From Shewanella oncorhynchi (GTDB taxonomy: Bacteria > Pseudomonadota > Gammaproteobacteria > Enterobacterales > Shewanellaceae): a stretch of DNA of 64,000 nt. Both the position numbers and the translations under genes were made by a program. Of this stretch, positions 43,032 through 52,525 are shown one piece after another; position 1 is the first letter of the stretch; each line of letters opens with the position of its first letter. Where the stretch lies: assembly GCF_012584455.1 (NCBI RefSeq), contig NZ_JABAEB010000005.1:62001-126000 (forward strand), in the 5' to 3' direction. A model generated the notes under the pieces. The model saw only the letters and a list, made by a program, of their open reading frames with translations. It made no database searches and was not told the DNA's origin.

Positions 43032-43172
43032 GGTCATCTCTTGGCGCGGCTGCGCTGTCTGGTTTAAGAGCCCGCATTATATACCCAAACCACCTTAATT
43101 GCAGAATTCAGCGGGAATTTAATGGCAGTTAGTTAAGGCCATTTATTGCTCCGGCATAAACATTCTGGGTAA

Positions 43173-44447
43173 TTAACCTTTAATGATGTTGTACCAGTAG
43201 ATAAACAGTGCAGCGAAAATCAGTAGATAAATCAGGCCAAACCAAGAGAGTAGTTTCATCTTCGCGCCGTATCTATCGGCCTCGGGGAGCTGTTTGCTGG
43301 TCATTAAGCGGTAATTTAACCAAGCAAAAATGACTGTGGTCATAAAGGCCAAGATCATCACAAACTCGAGTAACGGTAAGAGTGCACCTTTAAAGAAGAG
43401 GATCAGTAACAAGCCTAAGGCACTGATGGCGAGCATGATCCCAGTGAGACGTTTGTCTGAACTGGCCTTTGAGGTGAGTAACTGCCAGCCCATATCTAAG
43501 GTACGGCTATAGCCATCGATCACTGTTACTGTTGTGCTGAAAATACACAGAAATGCCACAATACCAATAAGATAACGACTCTCGCCGCCCATCACTTGGC
43601 TGTAAAGATTAATCAATTGATTAGCAAACTGCGCGCCGGAATCTGAAAAGTGTTCGCCGCTGCCGTGCATCACTAAGGCGCCCAAGGACAAAAACACGAT
43701 CGCGAGGATCGCAGTTATGATGTAGCCTAAGTTAAAGTCGAGCAGTGCCTGCGCTTTCGTGACCGTCTGGCTTTTTTGTTTTTCGAGCAACCAGAGAGAA
43801 TTCCAAGCGCTGACTTCAATCGGTGCTGGCATCCAACCCATCATGGCGACCAAAAATCCCACATGGGCCCATTGCCAAGGTGAAGGAGAGATAAAATTGC
43901 TCGCTAATGGTTGAGCGTGATCCCAAGCTAAGGCCACGGCAATTAAGGTGGTTAAGGTTAGGGCGAACATGATGATCTTAGTGAGTCTATCAAGGAGTTG
44001 ATAATGGCCTAAAATCAGTAAAGCCAATGAACTTAGCAATACCAGCAGGGCTAACCAATCGATGGGCAGCGGAATAAATTGGGTCAACATAGCGGCGGTT
44101 AACATGCATACCCCTGCAGTACTGGCAATGGCGGCGATCACATTGAGCCCAGTAAACAGCAGTAAGTAACCTCGGCCCTGTTTTTGGTAGCCGTGCAGTA
44201 GACTCTCCCCTGTGGCAGCTGTGTAGCGTGCGCCAGCTGCAAAGAAGGGATACTTAAGTAAATTCACCCCAAGAATAACCCAAGCCAGTTGCCAACCAAA
44301 TTCGGCGCCCGCCCGAGTCGAGGCGACTAAATGGGATGCGCCAATCGCCGCGGCGGCCATAAGAACACCTGGGCCCATGGCTTTAATGCCGAGAGTTAGG
44401 TGTGTCATCCAAGGGGATGAAGGAGAAGTTACTGAAGATTCTGTCAT
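43173..44447 (-). CDS. NRAMP-related transporter with altered metal-site motifs
   Basis: 424 residues, about 11 membrane helices. The fold is that of NRAMP metal transporters: GIKAMGPGVLMAAAAIGASH (helix 1), AGAEFGWQLAWVILGVNLLK, and TVTVIDGYSRTLDMGWQLL. But the helix 1 metal motif DPGN is GASH here (residues 36-39), and the helix 6 MPH is MPAPIEVS (206-213). Both are essential metal ligands in classical Mn/Fe NRAMPs, so the substrate is probably different. Orphan NRAMP-like branches carry other substrates, some of them Mg. Start ATG at 44447. No regulator is adjacent. Confidence 0.82.
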   Translation of the reverse strand: MTESSVTSPSSPWMTHLTLGIKAMGPGVLMAAAAIGASHLVASTRAGAEFGWQLAWVILGVNLLKYPFFAAGARYTAATGESLLHGYQKQGRGYLLLFTGLNVIAAIASTAGVCMLTAAMLTQFIPLPIDWLALLVLLSSLALLILGHYQLLDRLTKIIMFALTLTTLIAVALAWDHAQPLASNFISPSPWQWAHVGFLVAMMGWMPAPIEVSAWNSLWLLEKQKSQTVTKAQALLDFNLGYIITAILAIVFLSLGALVMHGSGEHFSDSGAQFANQLINLYSQVMGGESRYLIGIVAFLCIFSTTVTVIDGYSRTLDMGWQLLTSKASSDKRLTGIMLAISALGLLLILFFKGALLPLLEFVMILAFMTTVIFAWLNYRLMTSKQLPEADRYGAKMKLLSWFGLIYLLIFAALFIYWYNIIKG

Positions 44448-44581
44448 GTCGTTATTAAAAATGCCTGTTGAAAATTAATCTGGGGAATCGAACACTCCCT
44501 CATGTTAAGGCTGCGCTAACGCTAAGTGAGTGGCTCAACATTAAAGGTAAAGTGATTGAACTAAAAGTCGTTTTATTCAAT

Positions 44582-45121
44582 TTATCTGTTTAATTTTTGA
44601 CTGAGTAAAGTTTCAATGCGTTTTAAGCTTGCAGCCATTTCGACTACGATTTGTAACAGCGTATTATCTGGCTGTGCCGATGGGCTTATTGGGTGCAAGG
44701 GCTGGGTAAGCCGTTCTTTTTGTTCTAATACGCGGGCTCTAAATCGAGGCGCATCGACTATGCCGACTAAGCTTATCAATGCGCCTGCGCCCGATTGCCC
44801 TGCGGTTTCTACCGTGAGTTTATGCAGACCAAATAGGCGCATAATTGGGCCTTGAATCAATGCCATATCGGTAATTTTGTCCAAAGGCACAGTGTTTTCA
44901 GTACGAGTTAATATGCCCCTCCTGACAATAAGTTTATTGCTGGTGAGCTGCGCACTCATGTTGTTAATATAGCGGCGAGTCCCCCACAGCCCTATTGGAA
45001 ACCAAAGTAATAACAAGGGAATACCTATTATGCTTAGGCTGAAATAGGCGGCCCCTGAAAGCAACCAATACAGACCTAAATGGGTTTCAAACTCTGCTTG
45101 ATAAATAATCTTGTCTTCCAT
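44582..45121 (-). CDS. PH domain-containing membrane protein (DUF304/bPH2)
   Basis: 179 residues. Two hydrophobic helices at residues ~17-50 (LYWLLSGAAYFSLSIIGIPL, LLLLWFPIGL) precede a bacterial PH domain (residues ~55-130: QLTSNKLIVRRGILTRTENT, PLDKITDMALIQGPIMRLFG, LTVETAGQSG). The GILTR-T-TVPLDKI pattern is the DUF304 hallmark shared with YdbS/YdbT. The C-terminal ~40 residues form a coil. Function is unknown; YdbS/YdbT-type proteins often come in pairs, but no partner gene is adjacent here. Confidence 0.88.
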   Translation of the reverse strand: MEDKIIYQAEFETHLGLYWLLSGAAYFSLSIIGIPLLLLWFPIGLWGTRRYINNMSAQLTSNKLIVRRGILTRTENTVPLDKITDMALIQGPIMRLFGLHKLTVETAGQSGAGALISLVGIVDAPRFRARVLEQKERLTQPLHPISPSAQPDNTLLQIVVEMAASLKRIETLLSQKLNR

Positions 45122-45363
45122 CTTTCTTCCTTAAATTCTGATATTCAAATACTGCGACTTGTCTTGTAGGTTGAATTTTTAGTGCCTAGACGTTCTTTGA
45201 TTCTCGTATGAGGAAAATACACTGCCTCAAATGTAACAAAAGTTTAACTTTTATTTCTCTGCCATTGACTTTGGTTTGTAACTCATTACCTTATATGTTG
45301 TTAATTTAGGGTTTTCTTATTGTTAAAATAATTTTAATGAGATAAATAAAACAAGGGAAATGT

Positions 45364-47949
45364 ATGAACAGACCTCAGATTCTACCCAGTGCTTGTGCAA
45401 TCGCAATTGCTATGGCATGCGCGCCAACCGTGGCCCATGCTGCCGATAAAGGTGCAGAAAAAGTTGAACGTATTGAAGTAACGGGTTCCCGTATTAAACG
45501 TACCGATATTGAAGGCCCTTCCCCTATTCAATCGATCAGTAAAGACGATATTGCCAATATGGGATTTGATAACCTGCAGCAATTACTTGAACGCATGCCT
45601 GCCAATGGTGCTGGCGCGTTTTCTACCCGAGGAAACAGCCAAGATTCAACCGCCAACGGCGGCGCATCTATCAGTCTACGTGGTTTAGGCCCAGACGCGA
45701 CCTTAGTGTTAATTAACGGTCGTCGTGTTGCGGCGAGTGCTTTTGCCGAAGGTATCACTAATTCCTTTGTTGATATCAATAATATTCCGGTATCAGCTAT
45801 TGAACGTATCGACATACTGAAGGACGGTGCATCGGCTATTTATGGTTCTGATGCGATCGCGGGTGTGGTTAACATTGTTCTGAAAAAAGATATTGAAGGC
45901 ATTGAGGTCAATCTTGGCTACGGTGATGCTTCAGGCACTGGCTACGATGAAACTACAGCGAATATGGTGTGGGGGATGAAGTCCGATAAGGGCAGTGCTT
46001 CCGTTATCCTCGACTATTTCAAAAATGACACTTTAGCTGCGACTGATTTAGGACGTTTTGGTGTTTCAAATCAATCACCTTATGGTGGTGAAGATTTTCG
46101 TTCTTCCCGTGGCTTTCCTGGGTATTTCTATGTTGATGGTGTTAAAACTATCGACCCTGCTTGTCCTGCTGATAGTGCAACCGCGAGTGGAAGTTGTTTA
46201 TTTGAGTACGGCTCATACAATTTTGTTGCACCGGCTGCGGAGCGTGTAGGGGCTATTGGCCAATTTGACTATCATTTTAATGATGATTTAACAGCATTTT
46301 TAGAGTTAGCGGCGCAGCACAATACCTCAATCGCAGGTGGAGCACCGACACCACTTGACGAGGATGCTGGTTTAACTGTACCTGGATCTCACCCGAATAA
46401 TCCTTGGGGGAAAGATATTGAAATTGGTCGCTTCCGTACGGTTGATGCGGGCGCACGACGTTGGGATATTGAATCCGATAGTTTACGTTTGGTTGCTGGT
46501 TTACGCGGTGTAGTAAAAGAGTGGGATTGGGAAGCTTCTGTTCAAAAAGGTCGCAGTGAGTCGACTCAAACGGGTGATCGCAGCCAAGGCTGGGTAAGAA
46601 CAGATTATTTGCAACGTGAAATTGATGCGGGTCGTTACAATCCTTTCGGCGGCACGATGAACTCACAAGAGGTCATTGACGCTATTACCACCAGTTTAGT
46701 TCGCCAAGGTTTGTCAAACATGACATCTTATGCGGCTAACATATCTGGTCAAGCATTTACCTTGGCTGGTCGCGACATCATGATGGCGGCGGGAGCTGAA
46801 TATCGCGAAGAAGATGTCAGTGATGTGCCCGATGAGCAATTCCAACGTGGATTGATTTTTGGTACTGAAGCTGTCTCTGCGGCAGCATCCCGTGAGCAAT
46901 ATGCCGCTTATATGGAATTATCTATTCCAGTCACGGATAACTTCGAGTTGCAACTCGCTGGTCGATATGATCATTACAGCGATTTTGGTTCAACGACTAA
47001 CCCTAAAGTCGCCTTTCAATGGGGAGTGACTGACGAGCTAACGGCGCGCGCGTCTTGGTCTACGGGCTTCCGTGCACCCTCGTTAGCGCAAATCGGTCTT
47101 GGTCCATCTCGCGAAAGTAGTTTCTTTGTCGATACTTACCGTTGCGCTGCCGATAATGTTGATTGTGAAGCCTTAGATTACAACACTGAATTTGAAGGTA
47201 ACTCTGAGCTGGATGCTGAAGAATCCGAAACTTGGAACGTCGGTATGATCTGGGCGCCGAGTCAGACGTTTGATGTGGGTTTTGATATCTTTAGCATCAC
47301 GCAAGACAACAAAATTGATAAACAGCCATTAGGCGATATCTATACTGCAAATTGTAACGATCAAAATAGCACTGTGTGCGAGCGCTTAGCGCCACAGCTA
47401 GGTCAAACTTTAGGTCCGATCAGTATTATCCATTCAAGCTTTATCAACTTAAGCTCTCAAGATGTACAAGGGATGGATGTCTCTAGCCATTATGGTTTTG
47501 AGTTAGATAGCTATGGGGATTTGAAGTTTGGCTTAGAGTACAGCTACTTACATAATTTTGAGAAAGACGGTCTGGATTACACGGGTGAGTATAAGTTCCC
47601 TCAACATCGCTGGTTACTCACCACTAACTGGACTATGGATAATTTTGCCGCCAATATTAATTTGAGTTACATCGGTGAATTTGAAGATACCCCAGATATC
47701 AATTTCGATGGTGTACTTGATTTTGAAAGTAATAAGTCTCGTATGATCGACTCTCAATTATTGGTCGACATGTCTGGTACTTATCGCTTCAATGAAATGT
47801 TCAAGCTGACACTAGGCGTGAACAACGTATTTGATGAAGAGCCACCATTTGCTATCGGTGACGGTGATACGGATCTCTACGGCTATGTTATTTCAGTACA
47901 TAATCCTATGGGCCGCTACATTTACACTAAATTCACGATGAACTTCTAA
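45364..47949 (+). CDS. TonB-dependent outer-membrane receptor
   Basis: 861 residues. Signal peptide (APTVAHA, cut near residue 28), a TonB-box-like VERIEVTGSRIKRTD, plug domain ~50-180 (LQQLLERMPANG, GGASISLRGLGPDATLVLIN, GRRVAA, DGASAIYGSDAIAGVVNIVL), then the barrel, ending in an aromatic residue (TKFTMNF). The receptor is larger than siderophore or B12 types and belongs to the Xanthomonas/Caulobacter-like group that often takes up oligosaccharides or peptides. No transport or regulator gene is adjacent. The substrate is unknown. Terminator at 48015 follows. Confidence 0.93.
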   Translation: MNRPQILPSACAIAIAMACAPTVAHAADKGAEKVERIEVTGSRIKRTDIEGPSPIQSISKDDIANMGFDNLQQLLERMPANGAGAFSTRGNSQDSTANGGASISLRGLGPDATLVLINGRRVAASAFAEGITNSFVDINNIPVSAIERIDILKDGASAIYGSDAIAGVVNIVLKKDIEGIEVNLGYGDASGTGYDETTANMVWGMKSDKGSASVILDYFKNDTLAATDLGRFGVSNQSPYGGEDFRSSRGFPGYFYVDGVKTIDPACPADSATASGSCLFEYGSYNFVAPAAERVGAIGQFDYHFNDDLTAFLELAAQHNTSIAGGAPTPLDEDAGLTVPGSHPNNPWGKDIEIGRFRTVDAGARRWDIESDSLRLVAGLRGVVKEWDWEASVQKGRSESTQTGDRSQGWVRTDYLQREIDAGRYNPFGGTMNSQEVIDAITTSLVRQGLSNMTSYAANISGQAFTLAGRDIMMAAGAEYREEDVSDVPDEQFQRGLIFGTEAVSAAASREQYAAYMELSIPVTDNFELQLAGRYDHYSDFGSTTNPKVAFQWGVTDELTARASWSTGFRAPSLAQIGLGPSRESSFFVDTYRCAADNVDCEALDYNTEFEGNSELDAEESETWNVGMIWAPSQTFDVGFDIFSITQDNKIDKQPLGDIYTANCNDQNSTVCERLAPQLGQTLGPISIIHSSFINLSSQDVQGMDVSSHYGFELDSYGDLKFGLEYSYLHNFEKDGLDYTGEYKFPQHRWLLTTNWTMDNFAANINLSYIGEFEDTPDINFDGVLDFESNKSRMIDSQLLVDMSGTYRFNEMFKLTLGVNNVFDEEPPFAIGDGDTDLYGYVISVHNPMGRYIYTKFTMNF

Positions 47950-48014
47950 CTACCGCTTAGCGTCATTTCATTCGGAATGGCGCGTCATTTATGATGGGTG
48001 GTGTGATCTCTAAT

Positions 48015-48050
48015 AAAAAAGGCCAATAATGATATTGGCCTTTATTTTTA
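48015..48050. terminator. Bidirectional terminator after the TonB receptor
   Basis: Stem aaaggccaata/tattggccttt with A and T runs between convergent genes. Confidence 0.9.
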
Positions 48051-48077
48051 TAGGGTTAAAACTTGTGACGGTTGAGT

Positions 48078-48578
48078 TTATAACTGAGTCGCTGCCCACT
48101 TTGCGCGACTTTCGCGGCTTTCACTCATTTTGGTCGGTTCACGGAAGGCTTTGTAGGCCTCCACGTCGAGGGCCACTAGGCTGACGTCGACTTCTAGGAC
48201 CAGTTTGCACTCTTTCTTGATGCGCCAAGCGGCCGTGTTGTACAGCTCAGTAAAAGGCAGTGAACTTAAGAATTCGGGGTTGTATTGTGTGTAAACCGCT
48301 TGAGTGGGGTAGACCACGAAGGCTAAGTGACGCTTAGGTTCTTTCTTAAATAGTTCTTCGATACCATCGCAGGTGTTGAGCACTTGCATCTCAATGATGT
48401 CATCAATATCAAGCAGTTTCTTTTGCGCCAGATCAGGTGCCAGTTGTTCACCGCTTTCCCAGGCGAGTACATCGGCTTCGCTATGGTTAGTCAGAGCACC
48501 AACTTGAGCCGCGCTTAAGCTGAGTGACTGGCGTAAGTAGCTCATTTCGATGGCATTCAAGCCAATGTTCTTAGACAT
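48078..48578 (-). CDS. DUF4447 family protein with N-terminal helix-turn-helix
   Basis: 166 residues. Residues ~10-60 ([40 protein letters not shown]) look like an XRE-type helix-turn-helix. The remainder ([55 protein letters not shown]) is the DUF4447 domain found mainly in Shewanella. A regulatory role is inferred from the HTH. It lies 30 bp downstream of the SUKH gene on the same strand and is probably co-transcribed with it. Confidence 0.82.
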   Translation of the reverse strand: MSKNIGLNAIEMSYLRQSLSLSAAQVGALTNHSEADVLAWESGEQLAPDLAQKKLLDIDDIIEMQVLNTCDGIEELFKKEPKRHLAFVVYPTQAVYTQYNPEFLSSLPFTELYNTAAWRIKKECKLVLEVDVSLVALDVEAYKAFREPTKMSESRESRAKWAATQL

Positions 48579-48608
48579 AATCGTGTTCTCAATGCAATAA
48601 AAGTAAAA

Positions 48609-49016
48609 TTAGTATTTGATCTTTAACCAGATTTCTTCAACCCATTCCCAAAACGACTCCCAATAGATATCGGTAAAGTCGCCGTTTTTCCAGAAATGTA
48701 CTTGACCATCTTGGTCGATACAGTAAAAAGCATCACCCTGCTGACATATGGCAATCATGTCCCTTGGCATACCGATGGACCACGCATAGCAAGTCACTTC
48801 GGGCAGGTAGGTGTGCGAGTAGGGATCCGATGCTGTTACTGGCTCTATCGTGCCGTAAATCACATCACTGGCATACAACAGGTATTCTTTTAGCTCCCTT
48901 GGCAATGAAATCAGGATTTGCTCTTCGACTTCGACGAGCTGCTCAAATGTGGGTAATTCGAGTGGTACAGGAACAGTTTCGCTGCGTTCTTGGAGTTGCT
49001 CAATAATGTCGTGCAT
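48609..49016 (-). CDS. SMI1/KNR4 (SUKH) family protein
   Basis: 135 residues with the SUKH pattern: EQLVEVEEQILISLPRELKE (residues ~25-45), a middle region ending in MPRDMIAICQQGDAFYCIDQ (~82-102), then VHFWKNGDFTDIYWESFWEW. SUKH domains are typical immunity proteins of polymorphic toxins. This one lies downstream of the exported RelA/SpoT-fold gene and upstream of a DUF4447 gene, but the terminator at 49133-49169 makes it a separate transcript from the former. Compare the second SUKH gene at 616-1146, which has a clear toxin remnant. Confidence 0.83.
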   Translation of the reverse strand: MHDIIEQLQERSETVPVPLELPTFEQLVEVEEQILISLPRELKEYLLYASDVIYGTIEPVTASDPYSHTYLPEVTCYAWSIGMPRDMIAICQQGDAFYCIDQDGQVHFWKNGDFTDIYWESFWEWVEEIWLKIKY

Positions 49017-49132
49017 GGCATTTCCTGCTGATAGGGCTATGGCGCGGGATTATATACTCAAATAGCACTTTGATGCGAGAGAGTGCTTTTTTACACCTTA
49101 TATAAGATGATGTTTCAGGCGCTGTAAAATAT

Positions 49133-49169
49133 AAAAAAAGGCGCTGGCACCTTTACAGATAACCAGCGC
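49133..49169 (-). terminator. Rho-independent terminator of the RelA/SpoT-fold gene
   Basis: Stem gcgctgg (49141-49147) and ccagcgc (49163-49169) with a run of seven T on the minus strand, 20 bp after the gene's stop. Confidence 0.85.
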
Positions 49170-49188
49170 AAGAGTGGAAGATTTTTAG

Positions 49189-49974
49189 TTAAGCGACTGA
49201 GGCTCTTAATAAACTGGCTTCATCAACCCGTTTATAGTTAAGCCATGCCTTGTGGTACAACTTATGTGATTCTTGACGTAATTGGGCAATCTGCGCGAGT
49301 TCAAACTCACTTAGTGAACGTTGTTGTTTACGAGCATTGGCCTCAATCCTCTGTACTTTTTCATATACCTTGTGTTCAGGACCATTTTTGATATCAGCGA
49401 TATCCTGTAGGTGTAATTGCACTTCAGCAATCATGCCTGATTGGGGTAAGCGTACCAGTAGATTGAGATCGCGATAGCCGGAGGCTTTAGGTTCGGCAAA
49501 GCGGTTTTTTTGTTTCACAACTTGGGTGTGCTCATTCAAAGTTTGGTAGGCCTGCATCAGATCTTGAATGCTGTCGGTCACAATACTTGCCCTTGCAAGG
49601 TCGGTAATTTGGCTGGCATCACCGTTAAATTTTGTGGCCACTTTATCGGCTGCTCTTTGGTAACTCTTTACTGGCGGAACAATCACTTGTGCCTGTGAAT
49701 AATGGGCAATCTTGGTGAGTAATTGAGCGAGCTCAGCTTGTGCATCATAGGCTTGGTGATGGAGCACGGATAAGTCATTCGAGGATTGATGAGGCGCATC
49801 GAAGGTCTGACTGCTGAGTGCATATAGACCTTGTAGGTCATGGCTTGATGCCTGTCTTGCACTGTAATTACCACGTTCTGCTTTACTGTCACTGATGTCG
49901 AGAGGATTTGCTACACCAGCGCGGCTCGATAATAAGAGTAGAAAAATAAAAAAGGTACGAAATAACTTAGTCAT
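49189..49974 (-). CDS. Exported RelA/SpoT-like nucleotidyltransferase-fold protein
   Basis: 261 residues. The N-terminal TKLFRTFFIFLLLLSSRAGV with VANP is a Sec signal peptide. Residues ~95-210 carry the fold of (p)ppGpp synthetases: PPVKSYQRAADKVATKF (compare KSxxSxxxK), ITDLARASIV (D125, R128), QKNRFAEPKASGYRDLNLLV (GYR, Tyr167) and AEVQLHLQDI with Glu184 as the general-base position, then GPEHKVYEKVQRIE. This version resembles the diverged RelA/SpoT domains of polymorphic toxins more than RelA. A signal peptide would place it in the periplasm, where GTP is scarce, so its activity is uncertain. ATG at 49974 has aaggaag upstream. A SUKH gene follows after a terminator. Confidence 0.78.
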   Translation of the reverse strand: MTKLFRTFFIFLLLLSSRAGVANPLDISDSKAERGNYSARQASSHDLQGLYALSSQTFDAPHQSSNDLSVLHHQAYDAQAELAQLLTKIAHYSQAQVIVPPVKSYQRAADKVATKFNGDASQITDLARASIVTDSIQDLMQAYQTLNEHTQVVKQKNRFAEPKASGYRDLNLLVRLPQSGMIAEVQLHLQDIADIKNGPEHKVYEKVQRIEANARKQQRSLSEFELAQIAQLRQESHKLYHKAWLNYKRVDEASLLRASVA

Positions 49975-50103
49975 GCGGCCTACTTCCTTATGGGTGAGTT
50001 ATTCAGGTCACGCATCCACCATAGGCTTCTATTGCTTAATTAAAGCTGAACCAACCATGAAGACTTGTTCATCTTGCGCATGGGGCTCAGTGGTTTAAGG
50101 AAA

Positions 50104-50138
50104 TAAAAATGGCGCCACCTGTAACAGTGAGCGCCATT
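50104..50138 (-). terminator. Rho-independent terminator of the M13 peptidase gene
   Basis: Stem aatggcgc/gcgccatt with a T-rich run on the minus strand, about 40 bp after the stop. Confidence 0.8.
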
Positions 50139-50179
50139 GTTGGCCAGCTTATGCCGCTGAACAGTGATTTAAATTTGGC

Positions 50180-52264
50180 TTACCAAATTTTTACGCGTTT
50201 CTCTGGTGCGATATACATGGCATCGCCAGGTTTTACATCATATGTAGTGTAGAACTCAGGCATGTTAGATAGTGCACCCAGTGCGCGGAATTCCGCAGGT
50301 GAGTGTGGATCGGTCGCTACGCGGTTACGCATGGCTTCTTCTTTAGCTTTTGCGCGCCAAATTTGCGTGAAGCCGATGAAGAAACGTTGATCGCCCGTTA
50401 AGCCATCGATAACGGGTGCATCTTTACCGTTAAGGGATTTCTTATAAGCACGATAAGCGATAGTCACACCTGACAAGTCACCAATGTTTTCGCCTAAGGT
50501 TAAGCTGCCGTTGACATGCAGATCATCAAACACTGCGTAACCATCGTACTGTGCGATTAGCGCTTTGCCGCGAGCAGAGAACTCTTTCAAGTCTTGCTCT
50601 GTCCACCAATCACGCATATTGCCTTCGCCATCGAATTTAGCGCCTTGGTCGTCAAAACCGTGGCCCATTTCATGGCCGATTACCGCACCAATACCACCGT
50701 AGTTGACTGCATCGTCAGCTGCCAAATTGAAGAATGGTGGTTGCAGAATAGCTGCAGGGAACACGATTTCATTCATGGTTGGGTTGTAGTAAGCGTTAAC
50801 CGTTTGTGGCGTCATGTGCCATTCGTCTTTATCGATTGGCGCGCCCAGTTTGGCTAATGATTTAGCATGTTCAACTTCGCTGGCACGCATAGCGTTACCG
50901 ACTAAGTCGTCTGCCTTGATGGTCAGCTTACTGTAATCTTCCCATTTGTTCGGGTAACCGATTTTCGGGTTGAATTTTGCTAATTTATCCGCCGCAGCCA
51001 CTTTAGTGCTGTCGCTCATCCAAGTTAATTCTTTGATGCTGTCGCCGTAAGCACCACGCAGGTTTTCTACCAGTGCTTGCATACGGTCTTTGGCTTCTGG
51101 AGTGAAGTGACGTTTGACATACACTTTACCCACAACTTCACCAAGAACGCCATTGACGGCTGCAACGCCACGCTTCCAACGAGGTTCTTGTTCTTCTTGA
51201 CCATTTAAGGTTTTAGAGAAGAAAGCGAAGTTTTCATTGTCTAACGCTTCACTTAGATTGCTCGCCGCGTGCGTCAGCACTTGCCATTGCATATAGGTTT
51301 TCCAAGTGGCTAACTCAGTCGTTTTTAAAACTTCGTTTAATCCTTGGATATAGCTAGGTTGGTTAACTATGATATCGGTTTGCTTGTCAGCGCCAAGAGC
51401 GGCTAAGTAGCCTGCCCAATCGATATCCGGTGCCAGTGTTGGCAGATCTTTGACTTGATATAGATTGTAGGTCTTAGTGCTGTCGCGGTTTTCAACCACA
51501 TCCCAATGCTTAGCTGCAATCGCCGTTTCTAAGGCTAAAATAGCTTCAGCACTGGCTTTAGGGTTAGCAAGACCCGCAAGGGTAAACATTTTTTCGATAT
51601 GGGCGACATATGCCTTACGGATATTAACGAAGCGTTCTGATTCGTTAAAGTAGTAGTCTTTCTCTGGCAGGCTTAGGCCATATTGATAGAGATGAGTTGC
51701 GTAACGGCTAGAGTTTTTCGCATCAATATCGATATAAAATGCTATTGGGGTACCCGCGCCAGCGATTTGGCTGTGGGCGAAGTACTTCACTAATTCATTC
51801 TTATCTTTTAAGGCATTAATAGCATCAAATTCGCCTTGGATTGGTGTGACTCCCAGCTTATTGAGTGTCTCTGTATCCATAAATGAACGATATAAATCGG
51901 CCACTTTTTGCTCGTCTGTACCAGCGGCGAGATTGGGCGTTGCAGCCACTTCTTCGATAATAGCTTTTACGTCGTCACGTGATTTTTCACGTAAATCGTA
52001 GAAAGCGCCAATGCTAGTGCGATCGGATGGGATCTCAGTGTTTTTTAGCCAAGTGCCGTTAACGTATTTATAGAAATCGTCTTGTGGACGAATCGCTTTA
52101 TCAAAATTAGCAAATTCAATTCCAGAACCTAGTGCTTGAGTCACTGCCGCTGCGGTGGCTGTTTTAGCAGTTTCAGGTGCTTTAACTTCGGCAGCCTTGT
52201 CATTACAGGCAGTCAGGCCTGCGATAAGTGAGGCACACAGTCCCCCAATGAGTACTTTTCTCAT
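50180..52264 (-). CDS. pepO: M13 family zinc metallopeptidase lipoprotein (PepO-like)
   Basis: 694 residues. A lipobox LTAC (Cys20) follows a signal peptide, so the enzyme is lipid-anchored. The M13 (neprilysin) domains are visible: N-terminal IRPQDDFYKYVNGTWLKNTE and DYYFN, then the catalytic GAVIGHEMGHGFDDQGAKFD with HExxH (~residues 534-538) and the third zinc ligand in GENIGDLSGVTIAYRAY. The terminal motif RNRVATDPHSPAEFRALGAL is typical. It cleaves peptides on the periplasmic or external face. Monocistronic, with a terminator. Confidence 0.95.
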   Translation of the reverse strand: MRKVLIGGLCASLIAGLTACNDKAAEVKAPETAKTATAAAVTQALGSGIEFANFDKAIRPQDDFYKYVNGTWLKNTEIPSDRTSIGAFYDLREKSRDDVKAIIEEVAATPNLAAGTDEQKVADLYRSFMDTETLNKLGVTPIQGEFDAINALKDKNELVKYFAHSQIAGAGTPIAFYIDIDAKNSSRYATHLYQYGLSLPEKDYYFNESERFVNIRKAYVAHIEKMFTLAGLANPKASAEAILALETAIAAKHWDVVENRDSTKTYNLYQVKDLPTLAPDIDWAGYLAALGADKQTDIIVNQPSYIQGLNEVLKTTELATWKTYMQWQVLTHAASNLSEALDNENFAFFSKTLNGQEEQEPRWKRGVAAVNGVLGEVVGKVYVKRHFTPEAKDRMQALVENLRGAYGDSIKELTWMSDSTKVAAADKLAKFNPKIGYPNKWEDYSKLTIKADDLVGNAMRASEVEHAKSLAKLGAPIDKDEWHMTPQTVNAYYNPTMNEIVFPAAILQPPFFNLAADDAVNYGGIGAVIGHEMGHGFDDQGAKFDGEGNMRDWWTEQDLKEFSARGKALIAQYDGYAVFDDLHVNGSLTLGENIGDLSGVTIAYRAYKKSLNGKDAPVIDGLTGDQRFFIGFTQIWRAKAKEEAMRNRVATDPHSPAEFRALGALSNMPEFYTTYDVKPGDAMYIAPEKRVKIW

Positions 52265-52525
52265 GTTGTTTCCTTCGAGTTTATTATTGTGCCCATTATT
52301 GGGGCTGTTATTTTGGCAAAATGGGATTGCTTCAGGCGCAATGAACTATGTTAATGCCTTACTAGGAATCGAAACAAGGTCATTACAGTGTTTATCGTGG
52401 ATTTATCTTGAGTGATATGTAACTAAAGGTTACCAGTTAGCATATTTAAGTCAGTAGCTGTAAAGTTACCGTATGCAGGCCTTTTCAGGTAAGCGAGCAC
52501 TTCGATTTCTCATTTTAAAATAGGG

